A stretch of 12,849 nt of DNA from JBBRRP01 sp964609655. Lineage in GTDB: Bacteria > Myxococcota_A > Polyangia > Polyangiales > Polyangiaceae. The stretch covers positions 1-12,849 of the forward strand of contig CAZSUA010000150.1 in the NCBI GenBank assembly GCA_964609655.1. Reading direction: 5' to 3'. A program made the translations under genes and the position numbers. The notes under the pieces were generated by a model, which did no database searches, was not told the origin of the DNA, and saw only the letters and a list, made by a program, of their open reading frames with translations. Positions 1 to 5,917 of this stretch are shown here, in pieces; the stretch's first letter is position 1; the number at the start of each line of letters is the position of its first letter.

Positions 1-924
1 GTGCAAGGCATGGGCGGCAAATCAACGACAGGTGCGGGCGGCAAGTCGACGGGAGGCTCCGGCGGTGCAACGGCGAGTGGTGGCACGTCGGCCAGTGGCG
101 GAATTGGCGGAAACCCGGGCGCGGCCGTGGGAGGTACGGCGGGACGTGATTTCTCGGCGAATCGCGCGCTGTTTTTCGGCGCGAGTCGATGTGCAGCAGC
201 TAACGTACAATTCTGCGAGGACTTCGAAAGTGGTGTCCTCGACAGCGGCACCTGGCAAACAAGTGGCACCACTCCGACGATCGATGGCGTGCAGGCGGCG
301 CGCGGCGTAAAGGCACTCCACATCGTGCAGAAAGCCAACGGCAACTCGCGCATCAGCGAGACGAAGACCTTCCCAGCCATGAACGGCCGTTACTGGGGCC
401 GAGCCTTCGTCTACTTCAACGCCATGCCACACCACTCGGCCGGGGCTGATTCGCTCGATTACTCGCATTGGACCATCATTGCCGCCACGGGTGGAGTCGT
501 GAACGGGGAAGTGCGCATCGGCGGCCAACTCCAAAAACGCTATCAAAATACCACGCCGCTCAATTTTTTCGGCGTCGGCACGGACAATCGCAATCAGGCA
601 GAAGGCACCGGCGATTGGACCAATGCCGATGATGACCCGAACGGCGCTGCGCTTCCCGTCGCAGAAAAGCAGTGGTCGTGCATCGAATGGCTGGGAGATT
701 CCACAACGGACGAAACCAAGTTTTTCTTGGATGGCGTGGAGCATCCCTCGCTCGGCACCACGCCCACCACGCCGCATCAGGGCAACGCCGATAAGCCGTT
801 CTTGCTGCCTGAGTTTGCCGCCATTTGGTTTGGCTTCGCCGAGTACCAGGAGACGACACAAGAGTTCGAGCTTTGGTTCGATGAGATCGCGATCGACCAC
901 GAGCGCATCGGCTGCGTGCTGTAA
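1..924 (+). CDS. Secreted Cip1-like (polysaccharide lyase-like fold) protein, 5' end cut off
   Basis: The reading frame is open from the first base, so the true start and any signal peptide or lipobox probably lie before the window; the GTG at base 1 may simply be an internal Val codon. Residues 1 to about 50 are a Gly/Ser/Thr/Ala linker of GGKST and GGSGG type, common in exported myxobacterial proteins. From about residue 60 there is a globular domain: a CEDFESG segment, a YWGRAFVYF strand, a W-CIEW strand, an FFLDG turn and a closing ELWFDEIAIDHERIGC segment. This order of strands is what I associate with the Cip1-like beta-jelly-roll family (named after a fungal cellulose-induced protein related to polysaccharide lyases), often found in Myxococcota. 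A role in binding or cleaving polysaccharide at the cell surface is inferred; I cannot identify catalytic residues. The stop is TAA at 922-924, and a Gly-rich fragment follows in another frame. Confidence 0.75.
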   Translation: MQGMGGKSTTGAGGKSTGGSGGATASGGTSASGGIGGNPGAAVGGTAGRDFSANRALFFGASRCAAANVQFCEDFESGVLDSGTWQTSGTTPTIDGVQAARGVKALHIVQKANGNSRISETKTFPAMNGRYWGRAFVYFNAMPHHSAGADSLDYSHWTIIAATGGVVNGEVRIGGQLQKRYQNTTPLNFFGVGTDNRNQAEGTGDWTNADDDPNGAALPVAEKQWSCIEWLGDSTTDETKFFLDGVEHPSLGTTPTTPHQGNADKPFLLPEFAAIWFGFAEYQETTQEFELWFDEIAIDHERIGCVL

Positions 925-928
925 CAAC

Positions 929-1099
929 GCTTCTTTGTACAGCCTGCACGGCGACGGTGAGCGAGCCTCGGGCGGCAATTCAAGCGGGATCACGACCGGA
1001 TCCGGCGGAGCGCCCGCGGGCGGTAGTGGCGGTTCAGCGGCAAAAAGCGGCGGCGCTAGCGGGAGCTTAGGTGGAGCCGGTGTCAATCAGAAATGCTAA
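929..1099 (+). pseudogene. Gly/Ser-rich linker fragment, gene remnant
   Basis: After the Cip1-like stop, the +2 frame reads a typical low-complexity exported-protein linker (GGNSSG, GSGGAPAGGSGGSA, SGGASGSLGGAG) ending in NQKC and a TAA at 1097-1099. There is no start codon with a ribosome binding site, no signal peptide and no globular domain. The composition matches the linker at the start of the preceding gene, but the frame differs. It could be the remnant of a second paralogous lipoprotein gene, or a broken duplicate of the neighbour's linker. Coding constraint is uncertain because Gly-rich GC repeats look open in several frames. Confidence 0.4.
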
Positions 1100-1109
1100 G
1101 GCGTTCCCT

Positions 1110-1178
1110 ATGGCGAATGAGAAGCTGCCCCCAATTCCGCAAGTCGAACTTGGCGGGAACCTGCTGCGTCTTTCATGA
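1110..1178 (+). other. Possible 22-codon open reading frame, perhaps a truncated gene start
   Basis: ATG at 1110 is preceded by AAGG (1098-1101) at a plausible 8-nt spacing, and the frame reads MANEKLPPIPQVELGG and on to a TGA at 1176-1178. It is too short to judge. It could be the N-terminal stub of a lost gene in the debris between the Cip1-like gene and mazF, or chance. I see nothing else in 1179-1215. Confidence 0.15.
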
Positions 1179-1215
1179 GCACATGCGTCTACAATCGGAC
1201 TTGGTAGTGATCGAT

Positions 1216-1572
1216 CTATCGGACAGGCTCGATTAGCACCCGGAATTTAGCCACCACCTCTGACATCGTTTGTTCGGACACTCTCCCAAACTTCCGCGCG
1301 CTCCGTGCTCGCCAGTCCAGACTCTTGACCTGATCAGCGAGCACAACACTAGGCCCAGTGATCTTCGCTTGAGGTAACACGGGTACTTCAAATGGATACC
1401 CTTTGCTCTTCGAGGTCAACGGGCAAACAAGCGCTAGCCCAACCTTGCCGTTGTAGGCGCGAGGCGAGAGTACCAGCGCTGGCCGCCGCCCTTTCTGTTC
1501 GTGGCCGGTCTGAGGATTAAACTCAAGCCACACCAGGTCACGGCGATCAGGAACATACTTCTCTCGACTCAC
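1216..1572 (-). CDS. mazF: MazF mRNA interferase toxin
   Basis: This 118-residue protein is collinear with Escherichia coli MazF (111 residues): YVPDRRDLVWLEFNP at the start, then GHEQKGRRPALVLSP, the SKGYPFEV loop, and a VVLADQVKSLDWRARSA segment. MazF is a sequence-specific endoribonuclease that cuts single-stranded mRNA in the cytoplasm to arrest growth. The residues matching the E. coli catalytic pair Arg29 and Thr52 are present as Arg30 and Thr53, and the Glu of the GxEQ motif is Glu25, so the toxin looks active. The start is GTG at 1572-1570, and it shares the four bases GTGA with the mazE stop (1571-1569), the usual translationally coupled antitoxin-first layout. Nothing suggests truncation. 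It is flanked by gene debris, consistent with insertion as an accessory cassette. Confidence 0.95.
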   Translation of the reverse strand: MSREKYVPDRRDLVWLEFNPQTGHEQKGRRPALVLSPRAYNGKVGLALVCPLTSKSKGYPFEVPVLPQAKITGPSVVLADQVKSLDWRARSARKFGRVSEQTMSEVVAKFRVLIEPVR

Positions 1573-1805
1573 AAGCTCTCGCGTCCCTTCGCTTCGCCGA
1601 AGTCGACTTCACCGTGTAGGTTCGTGGGAGTAATAGAGTTAAGCAGAGCCTTCAGATCGTAACTGGCCCGGCTTTCCACGACGAACCGCCCATTGTCATT
1701 CTTGACGTCAATCATAGCCCCTGCTTCAAACCCGAGTTCGCGCGCGATCCCCGCAGGAATTCGCACAGCCAAACTGTTGCCCCATTTCGCAAGCACAGAC
1801 TTCAT
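1569..1805 (-). CDS. mazE: MazE antitoxin (AbrB/MazE-type swapped-hairpin DNA binder)
   Basis: The 78-residue product has the two expected parts. Residues 3-50 are the AbrB-like DNA-binding fold, with the family motif KWGNSLAVRIP. The acidic C-terminus (ITPTNLHGEVDFGEAKGRE) resembles the MazF-wrapping tail of E. coli MazE. It binds and blocks MazF and, as a dimer or with MazF, should repress its own promoter. ATG at 1805-1803 is preceded on the minus strand by AAAGGA at a good spacing. A promoter and a 13-bp palindrome sit just upstream (1846-1881). Its stop overlaps the mazF start by four bases, so the two form one operon. Confidence 0.95.
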   Translation of the reverse strand: MKSVLAKWGNSLAVRIPAGIARELGFEAGAMIDVKNDNGRFVVESRASYDLKALLNSITPTNLHGEVDFGEAKGRESL

Positions 1806-1845
1806 GAGATTAATCCTTTCTCCGCGACCCTTAAATCCCGAAAAC

Positions 1846-1881
1846 TATACAATGTATATCCTAGCGCTCCGAATCGAACAA
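1846..1881 (-). promoter_or_regulatory. mazEF promoter with overlapping palindromic operator
   Basis: Reading the minus strand, a -35 hexamer TTGTTC (1881-1876) is followed after 17 bp by a -10 hexamer TATACA (1858-1853). The -10 is half of an odd perfect palindrome, TATACAATGTATA (1846-1858), with 6-bp arms around one central base. A palindrome overlying the -10 is the expected position for MazE or MazEF autorepression. The promoter assignment comes from sequence match only; the operator role is inferred from the family. Confidence 0.65.
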
Positions 1882-1947
1882 CCGAAATAGTGCCTGCGTC
1901 CCCGAAAGACCGTTTGCAGGACCACCTCGCACCGTATTTTCGTCCCG

Positions 1948-2217
1948 GTGATCAACGCTGAGCGGGCATTTCTCGATCAGTTGGCGCTCTCGCAATCTCA
2001 GTTCCGTTCCATCACGGGTCAAGTTGCCAACAATCTCGCCGCCACTACGGGGACGACGCGGCCAACCAGATCCCTGGCAACACCGGGCGGAGACCTTCCA
2101 GTAGCCGATAGCTTGGCATCGGTAGTGCAGACACTCAGAGCCGGCCTGGGTCTCGCCGAGGCTTCAATTGGCGATCAGATCACCGCAGGCAAGGTGGTTC
2201 GCGCCACGTTGGCCTAG
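1948..2217 (+). CDS. Hypothetical small protein, possibly a remnant
   Basis: An 89-codon frame from GTG 1948 to TAG 2215-2217. I do not recognise the product. The N-terminal part (residues 1-35) is a possible amphipathic helix, the middle is Thr/Pro-rich, and the C-terminal part is Ala/Leu-rich. There is no signal peptide, no membrane segment and no convincing ribosome binding site. Just upstream another frame reads a short protein-like tail (about 1890-1961, containing DRLQDHLAPYF) that ends inside this ORF, which could mean the ORF is the frame-shifted end of a decayed gene. Its stop shares the bases CTAG with the stop of the convergent ilvY. Confidence 0.3.
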   Translation: MINAERAFLDQLALSQSQFRSITGQVANNLAATTGTTRPTRSLATPGGDLPVADSLASVVQTLRAGLGLAEASIGDQITAGKVVRATLA

Positions 2218-3086
2218 CGCCCCGCCTGCGCCAACTCCCAAAATACCTTCACCACTTCTCGTTGCAGGCTACGGCTGCGCGCGCACAGCGAGACATCGTA
2301 CCCTAAAGGGGGCTTGAGCTCGGAGAGCACGGTCACCGGCAATGGGCTGCTATCGAGCACCAACCGTGGCACGAGCGCAAGACCTCCTCCCAAGCTGACC
2401 ATCGCGATAATGCCTTCATTGCCGCGGACCTCCGCAACGATGCGCGCCTGGGCTTTCTTGGAGCGAAACCATGAGTCCAACCGCTCGCGCTCAAGACCCG
2501 CAGGCGGCGCAATCCAGGGAGCGTTCGCCCATCCACCTTCTGCCATCAACCTCACCAAAAGCTGACGGTCGGCGGGACCAATGAACGCAAGCTCCGTGCT
2601 GCCCAGCACACAGCGCGCCAATTCGCTGCGACGTTTGGGATCGGTCGGGATCACGGCTAGGTCCACTTCTCCGGCTTCAAGCTGAAGCAACGAGCGCGAT
2701 GCATCTTGAGTCACCAGGCGCAACGTGATGCGTGGATAGCGCTCCCGGCAGCGTGCCAAGAGGCTTGGTAAGAGCGAGTGGCACGCGGTGACCGTGCAAG
2801 CAATGCGCAGCTCACCCGAAGGCGAATCCACCTCTTGCAGCAATTCATTCTTCAGCTGCTCCCACTGCTCAAGCTCTTGGCGCGCATAGCGACCAAAGCG
2901 CTCGCCCGCTCGCGTTAAGCCCACTTGACGCTGGTCCCGATTGAGCAACTCCACTCCCAACTCCGCCTCCATCGCTTGGACACGGCGCGTCAGAGCTGAC
3001 GGACTCATCCCGAGGGCCCGGGCAGCGCGGCCAAAATGCAAACTCTGGCAAAGCTGCTGAAAAGCCGCAAAATCGAGTTGTTCCAT
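2214..3086 (-). CDS. ilvY: LysR-family regulator IlvY
   Basis: A 290-residue LysR-type regulator (E. coli IlvY is 297). The N-terminal helix-turn-helix occupies about residues 18-37 (FGRAARALGMSPSALTRR); the rest is the periplasmic-binding-like effector domain, with the IlvY-like stretches SGELRIACTVTACHSLLP near residue 95 and IIAMVSLGGGLALVPRLVLDSSP near the C-terminus. E. coli IlvY senses acetolactate or acetohydroxybutyrate and activates ilvC. The divergent position next to ilvC supports this assignment over a generic LysR label. I place the start at ATG 3086: it aligns with the family N-terminus, whereas the upstream in-frame start at 3164 would run through the operator boxes. A -10 TACACT lies 10 nt upstream of the ATG, with a TTGCAA -35 inside an IlvY box. 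Confidence 0.93.
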   Translation of the reverse strand: MEQLDFAAFQQLCQSLHFGRAARALGMSPSALTRRVQAMEAELGVELLNRDQRQVGLTRAGERFGRYARQELEQWEQLKNELLQEVDSPSGELRIACTVTACHSLLPSLLARCRERYPRITLRLVTQDASRSLLQLEAGEVDLAVIPTDPKRRSELARCVLGSTELAFIGPADRQLLVRLMAEGGWANAPWIAPPAGLERERLDSWFRSKKAQARIVAEVRGNEGIIAMVSLGGGLALVPRLVLDSSPLPVTVLSELKPPLGYDVSLCARSRSLQREVVKVFWELAQAGR

Positions 3087-3102
3087 GGGTTTTCCGAGTG
3101 TA

Positions 3103-3184
3103 CGGGATTCTGCATCTGTTGCAATATTCGCAATACTTCGGTCAGAATATAGCAATTGTAGCAACGTGGAGTAGGCTGTAAGCT
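3103..3184. promoter_or_regulatory. ilvY-ilvC divergent control region with two IlvY boxes
   Basis: Two 15-bp LysR-type inverted repeats are visible: TTGCAATATTCGCAA (3119-3133) and TAGCAATTGTAGCAA (3150-3164). Both have the form TTGC-N7-GCAA (one mismatch in the second), contain the T-N11-A core, and have centres 31 bp apart, about three helical turns. For ilvC (plus strand) I read -35 TTGTAG (3156-3161), a 17-bp spacer and -10 TAAGCT (3179-3184), so box 2 overlaps the -35. For ilvY (minus strand) I read -35 TTGCAA inside box 1, a 16-bp spacer and -10 TACACT (3101-3096). This fits co-inducer-dependent activation of ilvC and autorepression of ilvY, as known in E. coli. Confidence 0.7.
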
Positions 3185-3238
3185 CATCCCCTGCGCAGTG
3201 CTGGCTGAGCCCAGCGCCCTTTACCCAGGAGTTCTCCG

Positions 3239-4726
3239 ATGGCCCGCAACAACTATTTCAATACCCTCAGCATGGCCCACAAGCTCGACCAGATCGGTCG
3301 CTGTCGCTTCATGGCACGCTCCGAGTTTTCACAGGGCGTCGAGAAGCTGCGTGGCAAAAAAGTGGTCATCATTGGTTGCGGCGCTCAGGGCTTGAACCAG
3401 GGCCTCAACATGCGCGATTCGGGTTTGGACATTAGCTACGCGCTGCGCGACAGCGCGATTGCAGAAAAGCGCGCCAGCTGGAAAGCCGCGACGGACAATG
3501 GCTTCCGCGTGGGCTCCTACCAAGAATTGATCCCGACGGCTGATCTGGTGCTGAACCTCACACCCGACAAGCAACACAGCCCCGTGGTCGCGCAGGTGAT
3601 GCCTCTGATGAAGAAAGGCGCCACGCTGGCCTACAGCCACGGCTTCAACATCGTCGAAGAAGGCATGCGGATCCGTGAAGATTTGACCGTGATCATGGTT
3701 GCGCCCAAATGCCCGGGTACCGAAGTGCGCGAGGAGTACAAACGCGGATTCGGCGTCCCTACCCTGATCGCCGTGCACCCTGAAAACGATCCTCAAGGCG
3801 AAGGCCTCGAGATTGCCAAGGCCTATGCCGCCGCCACGGGCGGTGATCGCGCGGGCGTTCTCGAAAGCTCATTCGTTGCCGAAGTGAAGAGCGATCTGAT
3901 GGGCGAACAGACGATCCTGTGCGGAATGCTGCAAACGGGCTCTCTGCTGTGCTTCGACAAGATGGTCGAAAAGGGCGTTAAGCCGGAATACGCAGCACGG
4001 CTCGTCCAATTTGGCTGGGAAACAGTCACCGAAGCCCTGAAGCACGGCGGCATCACCACCATGCTGGATCGCCTTGATAATCCCTCAAAATTGAAAGCCT
4101 TCGAGCTTGCCGCGGAGCTGAAGGATCTCATGCGCCCCCTCTACAACAAGCACCAGAATGACATCATCACTGGCGAATTCTCGCGCTCGATGATGGAAGA
4201 TTGGGATGCCGGCGATAAGAATCTCCTCAGCTGGCGCGCAGCGACCGCGGACACCGCCTTTGAACGCACCGAGATCCAGGCGGCGCCCATCCCCGAGCAA
4301 GAGTTCTTCGACCACGGCGTGCTCATGATCGCCATGGTCAAAGCGGGCGTGGAGTTGGCATTTGAGTCCATGATCGCCGTAGGGATGAAGGCCGAGAGCG
4401 CGTACTACGAGTCGCTTCACGAGGTGCCCTTGATCGCCAACTTAATCAGCCGAAAGAAGCTGTACGAGATGAACAAAGTGATCTCGGATACCGCAGAATA
4501 CGGCTGCTATCTCTTCAGCCACGCTTGTGTGCCGCTCCTGCGAAGCTTCATGAGCCAGCAGGATTCCAACGTGATCGGTAAGAAGTTCGGCACCGGGAGC
4601 AACGGCGTGGACAATCTCACGCTCATCCAGGTCAATGCGGCGATCCAGTCGCACCCGGTGGAAACGATCGGACGCACGTTGCGCGGTTACATGACTGCGA
4701 TGAAGTCGATCAGCGTTAGCGGCTAG
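3239..4726 (+). CDS. ilvC: Ketol-acid reductoisomerase, class II
   Basis: A 495-residue class II enzyme (E. coli IlvC is 491) catalysing the Mg2+- and NADPH-dependent isomerisation and reduction of 2-acetolactate or 2-aceto-2-hydroxybutyrate in valine, isoleucine and leucine synthesis. The Rossmann GCGAQG motif is at about residues 46-51, followed by the NADPH-binding region SYALRDS. Conserved blocks include NLTPDKQHS, YSHGFNIVE, APKCPGTEVREEYKRGFGVP, ESSFVAEVKSDLMGEQTILCG, the second helical repeat FDHGVLMIAMVKAGVELAFE and ESLHEVPLIANLI. The match to the enterobacterial protein is close along its whole length. ATG 3239 has AGGAG at 3227-3231, spaced 7 nt. It is divergent from its regulator ilvY and is a single-gene unit, with a hairpin downstream at 4743-4773. 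Confidence 0.98.
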   Translation: MARNNYFNTLSMAHKLDQIGRCRFMARSEFSQGVEKLRGKKVVIIGCGAQGLNQGLNMRDSGLDISYALRDSAIAEKRASWKAATDNGFRVGSYQELIPTADLVLNLTPDKQHSPVVAQVMPLMKKGATLAYSHGFNIVEEGMRIREDLTVIMVAPKCPGTEVREEYKRGFGVPTLIAVHPENDPQGEGLEIAKAYAAATGGDRAGVLESSFVAEVKSDLMGEQTILCGMLQTGSLLCFDKMVEKGVKPEYAARLVQFGWETVTEALKHGGITTMLDRLDNPSKLKAFELAAELKDLMRPLYNKHQNDIITGEFSRSMMEDWDAGDKNLLSWRAATADTAFERTEIQAAPIPEQEFFDHGVLMIAMVKAGVELAFESMIAVGMKAESAYYESLHEVPLIANLISRKKLYEMNKVISDTAEYGCYLFSHACVPLLRSFMSQQDSNVIGKKFGTGSNGVDNLTLIQVNAAIQSHPVETIGRTLRGYMTAMKSISVSG

Positions 4727-4742
4727 CGCACGTCTTCCGCCC

Positions 4743-4773
4743 AGGCTGGGAGCTTCTTAAAGCTCCTTAGCCT
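4743..4773. terminator. Hairpin between convergent ilvC and OmpA-like gene
   Basis: Arms GGAGCTT (4749-4755) and AAGCTCC (4760-4766) pair perfectly around a 4-nt loop. Outer arms AGGCT (4743-4747) and AGCCT (4769-4773) extend the stem through a small internal loop. It overlaps the stop of the minus-strand lipoprotein gene and follows ilvC by 16 nt, so it could stop transcription in both directions. There is no strong T tract on either side, so intrinsic termination is not certain. Confidence 0.5.
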
Positions 4774-5710
4774 CAATCCTTCGATTCTCTTGGCGCCCAG
4801 CATCTGTCTCGTTGGGCGCTATCGGGCGCTCATCGCCATAGCCAACGAACTCGATGCGGCTGCCTTCAAGACCCTTCGAAATCAGGTAATCACGGCAAGC
4901 CTGAGCACGCCTCACCGAGAGCGCCTTGTTGGCTTTCGGATCGCCAACATTGTCCGTATGGCCGGAGATCTCGATGCGAGCGCTCTTCTTGTGGGTCATG
5001 TACTCGACCACGCTGTCGAGCCTTGAGAAAGACTCAGCTCGGATCGTGGCCTTGGCCGTATCGAAGCTCACACCCTTCAGCACAAAGCGCGGCTCTGTGG
5101 CTGACGCTGCTCCGCGTTTGGCCAAAAGCGCCGGTGCCGGCGTGAAACGCTTGTAGCGCAGCGTTAGCCTGATGTTCTGATTGGGCTCATCGCTCACCGG
5201 GACGGTGGCGTTGATTTCTTTGCGGCCCAGGCTTAAGTAGACCACCTCGTACTTTTGGCCTGCTTTAACCAGCACCTCGGCGTAGCCCTCGGAGTCTGTC
5301 TCCTCGGTGTAGTATTTGGTGCCATCGGGGGCGGTGAGTGAAATGACGATGCCAGGAATAGCGCCTTTTTCTTTGTCTACAACGGTGAACTTCATCGCAG
5401 CTTCGGTCTTCGTGGGAACGATCTTGGAAGCCTTGGCGCCGTGTGCGCCTTTCGCTGTGTCCGAAGCCTTGAGCTTGAACTCTTTGCCCGTGCTCGCGTC
5501 GGCGCTCGCACCAGGCTCGTCGCCCGCGTGAGCATCATCGCCCGCGTGGGCATCACCGCCCGCGTGAGCATCATCGCCTTCAGGGGCGGCTTTCGGCAGC
5601 CCGGGGGTTCCGTCAACTTCCGTGCCGGCTTCGGGAGACTTGACCGGTGGCGCACCTCCACAGGCAACCAAAGCGAGCGTAAGAATCGTGACGAGGGCAA
5701 AATGACGCAT
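4757..5710 (-). CDS. OmpA-family outer-membrane lipoprotein with His/Asp repeat
   Basis: A 317-residue predicted lipoprotein. The signal peptide ends in the lipobox LVAC with Cys17; the +2 residue is Gly, which favours sorting to the outer membrane. Residues 20 to about 105 are a flexible spacer with three tandem copies of GDDAHA-type repeats (about 45-63). Residues of about 107-185 look like a carboxypeptidase-regulatory or Cna-B-like beta-sandwich (PGIVISLTAPDG, then TEETDSEGYAEV). The C-terminal OmpA-like peptidoglycan-binding domain (about 207-317) has SFDTAKATI, the GHTDNVGD motif, NKALSVRRAQACRDYL, VGYGDERPIAPN and a final ENRRIE; the Asp and Arg that usually hold diaminopimelate are present. 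It should tether the outer membrane to the cell wall. No clear Shine-Dalgarno precedes the ATG. It is convergent with ilvC. Confidence 0.9.
   Translation of the reverse strand: MRHFALVTILTLALVACGGAPPVKSPEAGTEVDGTPGLPKAAPEGDDAHAGGDAHAGDDAHAGDEPGASADASTGKEFKLKASDTAKGAHGAKASKIVPTKTEAAMKFTVVDKEKGAIPGIVISLTAPDGTKYYTEETDSEGYAEVLVKAGQKYEVVYLSLGRKEINATVPVSDEPNQNIRLTLRYKRFTPAPALLAKRGAASATEPRFVLKGVSFDTAKATIRAESFSRLDSVVEYMTHKKSARIEISGHTDNVGDPKANKALSVRRAQACRDYLISKGLEGSRIEFVGYGDERPIAPNETDAGRQENRRIEAKEL
5521..5574. repeat. Three tandem 18-bp repeats inside the OmpA-like gene
   Basis: Units 5521-5538, 5539-5556 and 5557-5574 start with CGCCCGCGTG on the plus strand. Units 1 and 3 are identical and unit 2 differs at two bases. 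They encode Gly-Asp-Asp-Ala-His-Ala repeats (Gly-Gly-Asp in the middle unit) in the lipoprotein's spacer. The near identity at DNA level suggests recent slippage, so copy number may vary between strains. Confidence 0.9.
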
Positions 5711-5812
5711 AGGGATGCTTCATTCAACCTGACGCCGCGCCTCAGTGAAAGTAGCAAAGTCGGCGGACTTCGGGTTCACCGCCGGGAGGCAGGTTTTTGT
5801 CGAGAACAAGAA

Positions 5813-5828
5813 AGTAAGCATGCTTACT
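5813..5828. promoter_or_regulatory. Perfect 16-bp palindrome in the intergenic region
   Basis: AGTAAGCATGCTTACT is fully self-complementary and lies about 100 bp upstream of the OmpA-like start and 90 bp downstream of the FMN reductase stop (both genes read leftwards). Its form suits a dimeric repressor such as a TetR-family protein, but no regulator gene is adjacent. Alternatively, on the minus strand it is a weak hairpin (6-bp stem, CATG loop) followed by the T-rich TTCTTGTTCT, which would place a terminator after the FMN reductase. I see no gene in the rest of 5711-5917. Confidence 0.5.
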
Positions 5829-5917
5829 ATCCTGCGGGCGCCCAATGGGGGGGTCAGTCCAGCGTGCCGTTGTTTCGAGGTAAGGAGGAACGCGCGGCGG
5901 GGAGCGTCGAAGCGTTA

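Noticed and set aside
22..1086. Long minus-strand open frame (354 codons) opposite the Cip1-like gene
   Set aside because: It is the antisense of a Gly-rich coding region; the translation is Pro/Ala/Arg-rich with no domain, while the plus strand has a coherent protein.
3087..3164. N-terminal extension of IlvY from the upstream in-frame start at 3164
   Set aside because: The extra 26 residues are translated from the operator boxes and -10 region, and have no counterpart in IlvY proteins.
3329..3796. 155-codon minus-strand frame inside ilvC
   Set aside because: It is antisense to a highly conserved enzyme; the His/Asp/Val-rich translation is an artefact of codon bias.
5881..5888. Perfect TAAGGAGG Shine-Dalgarno-like sequence on the plus strand
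   Set aside because: No ATG, GTG or TTG follows at usable distance and no gene reads in that direction there; probably chance.
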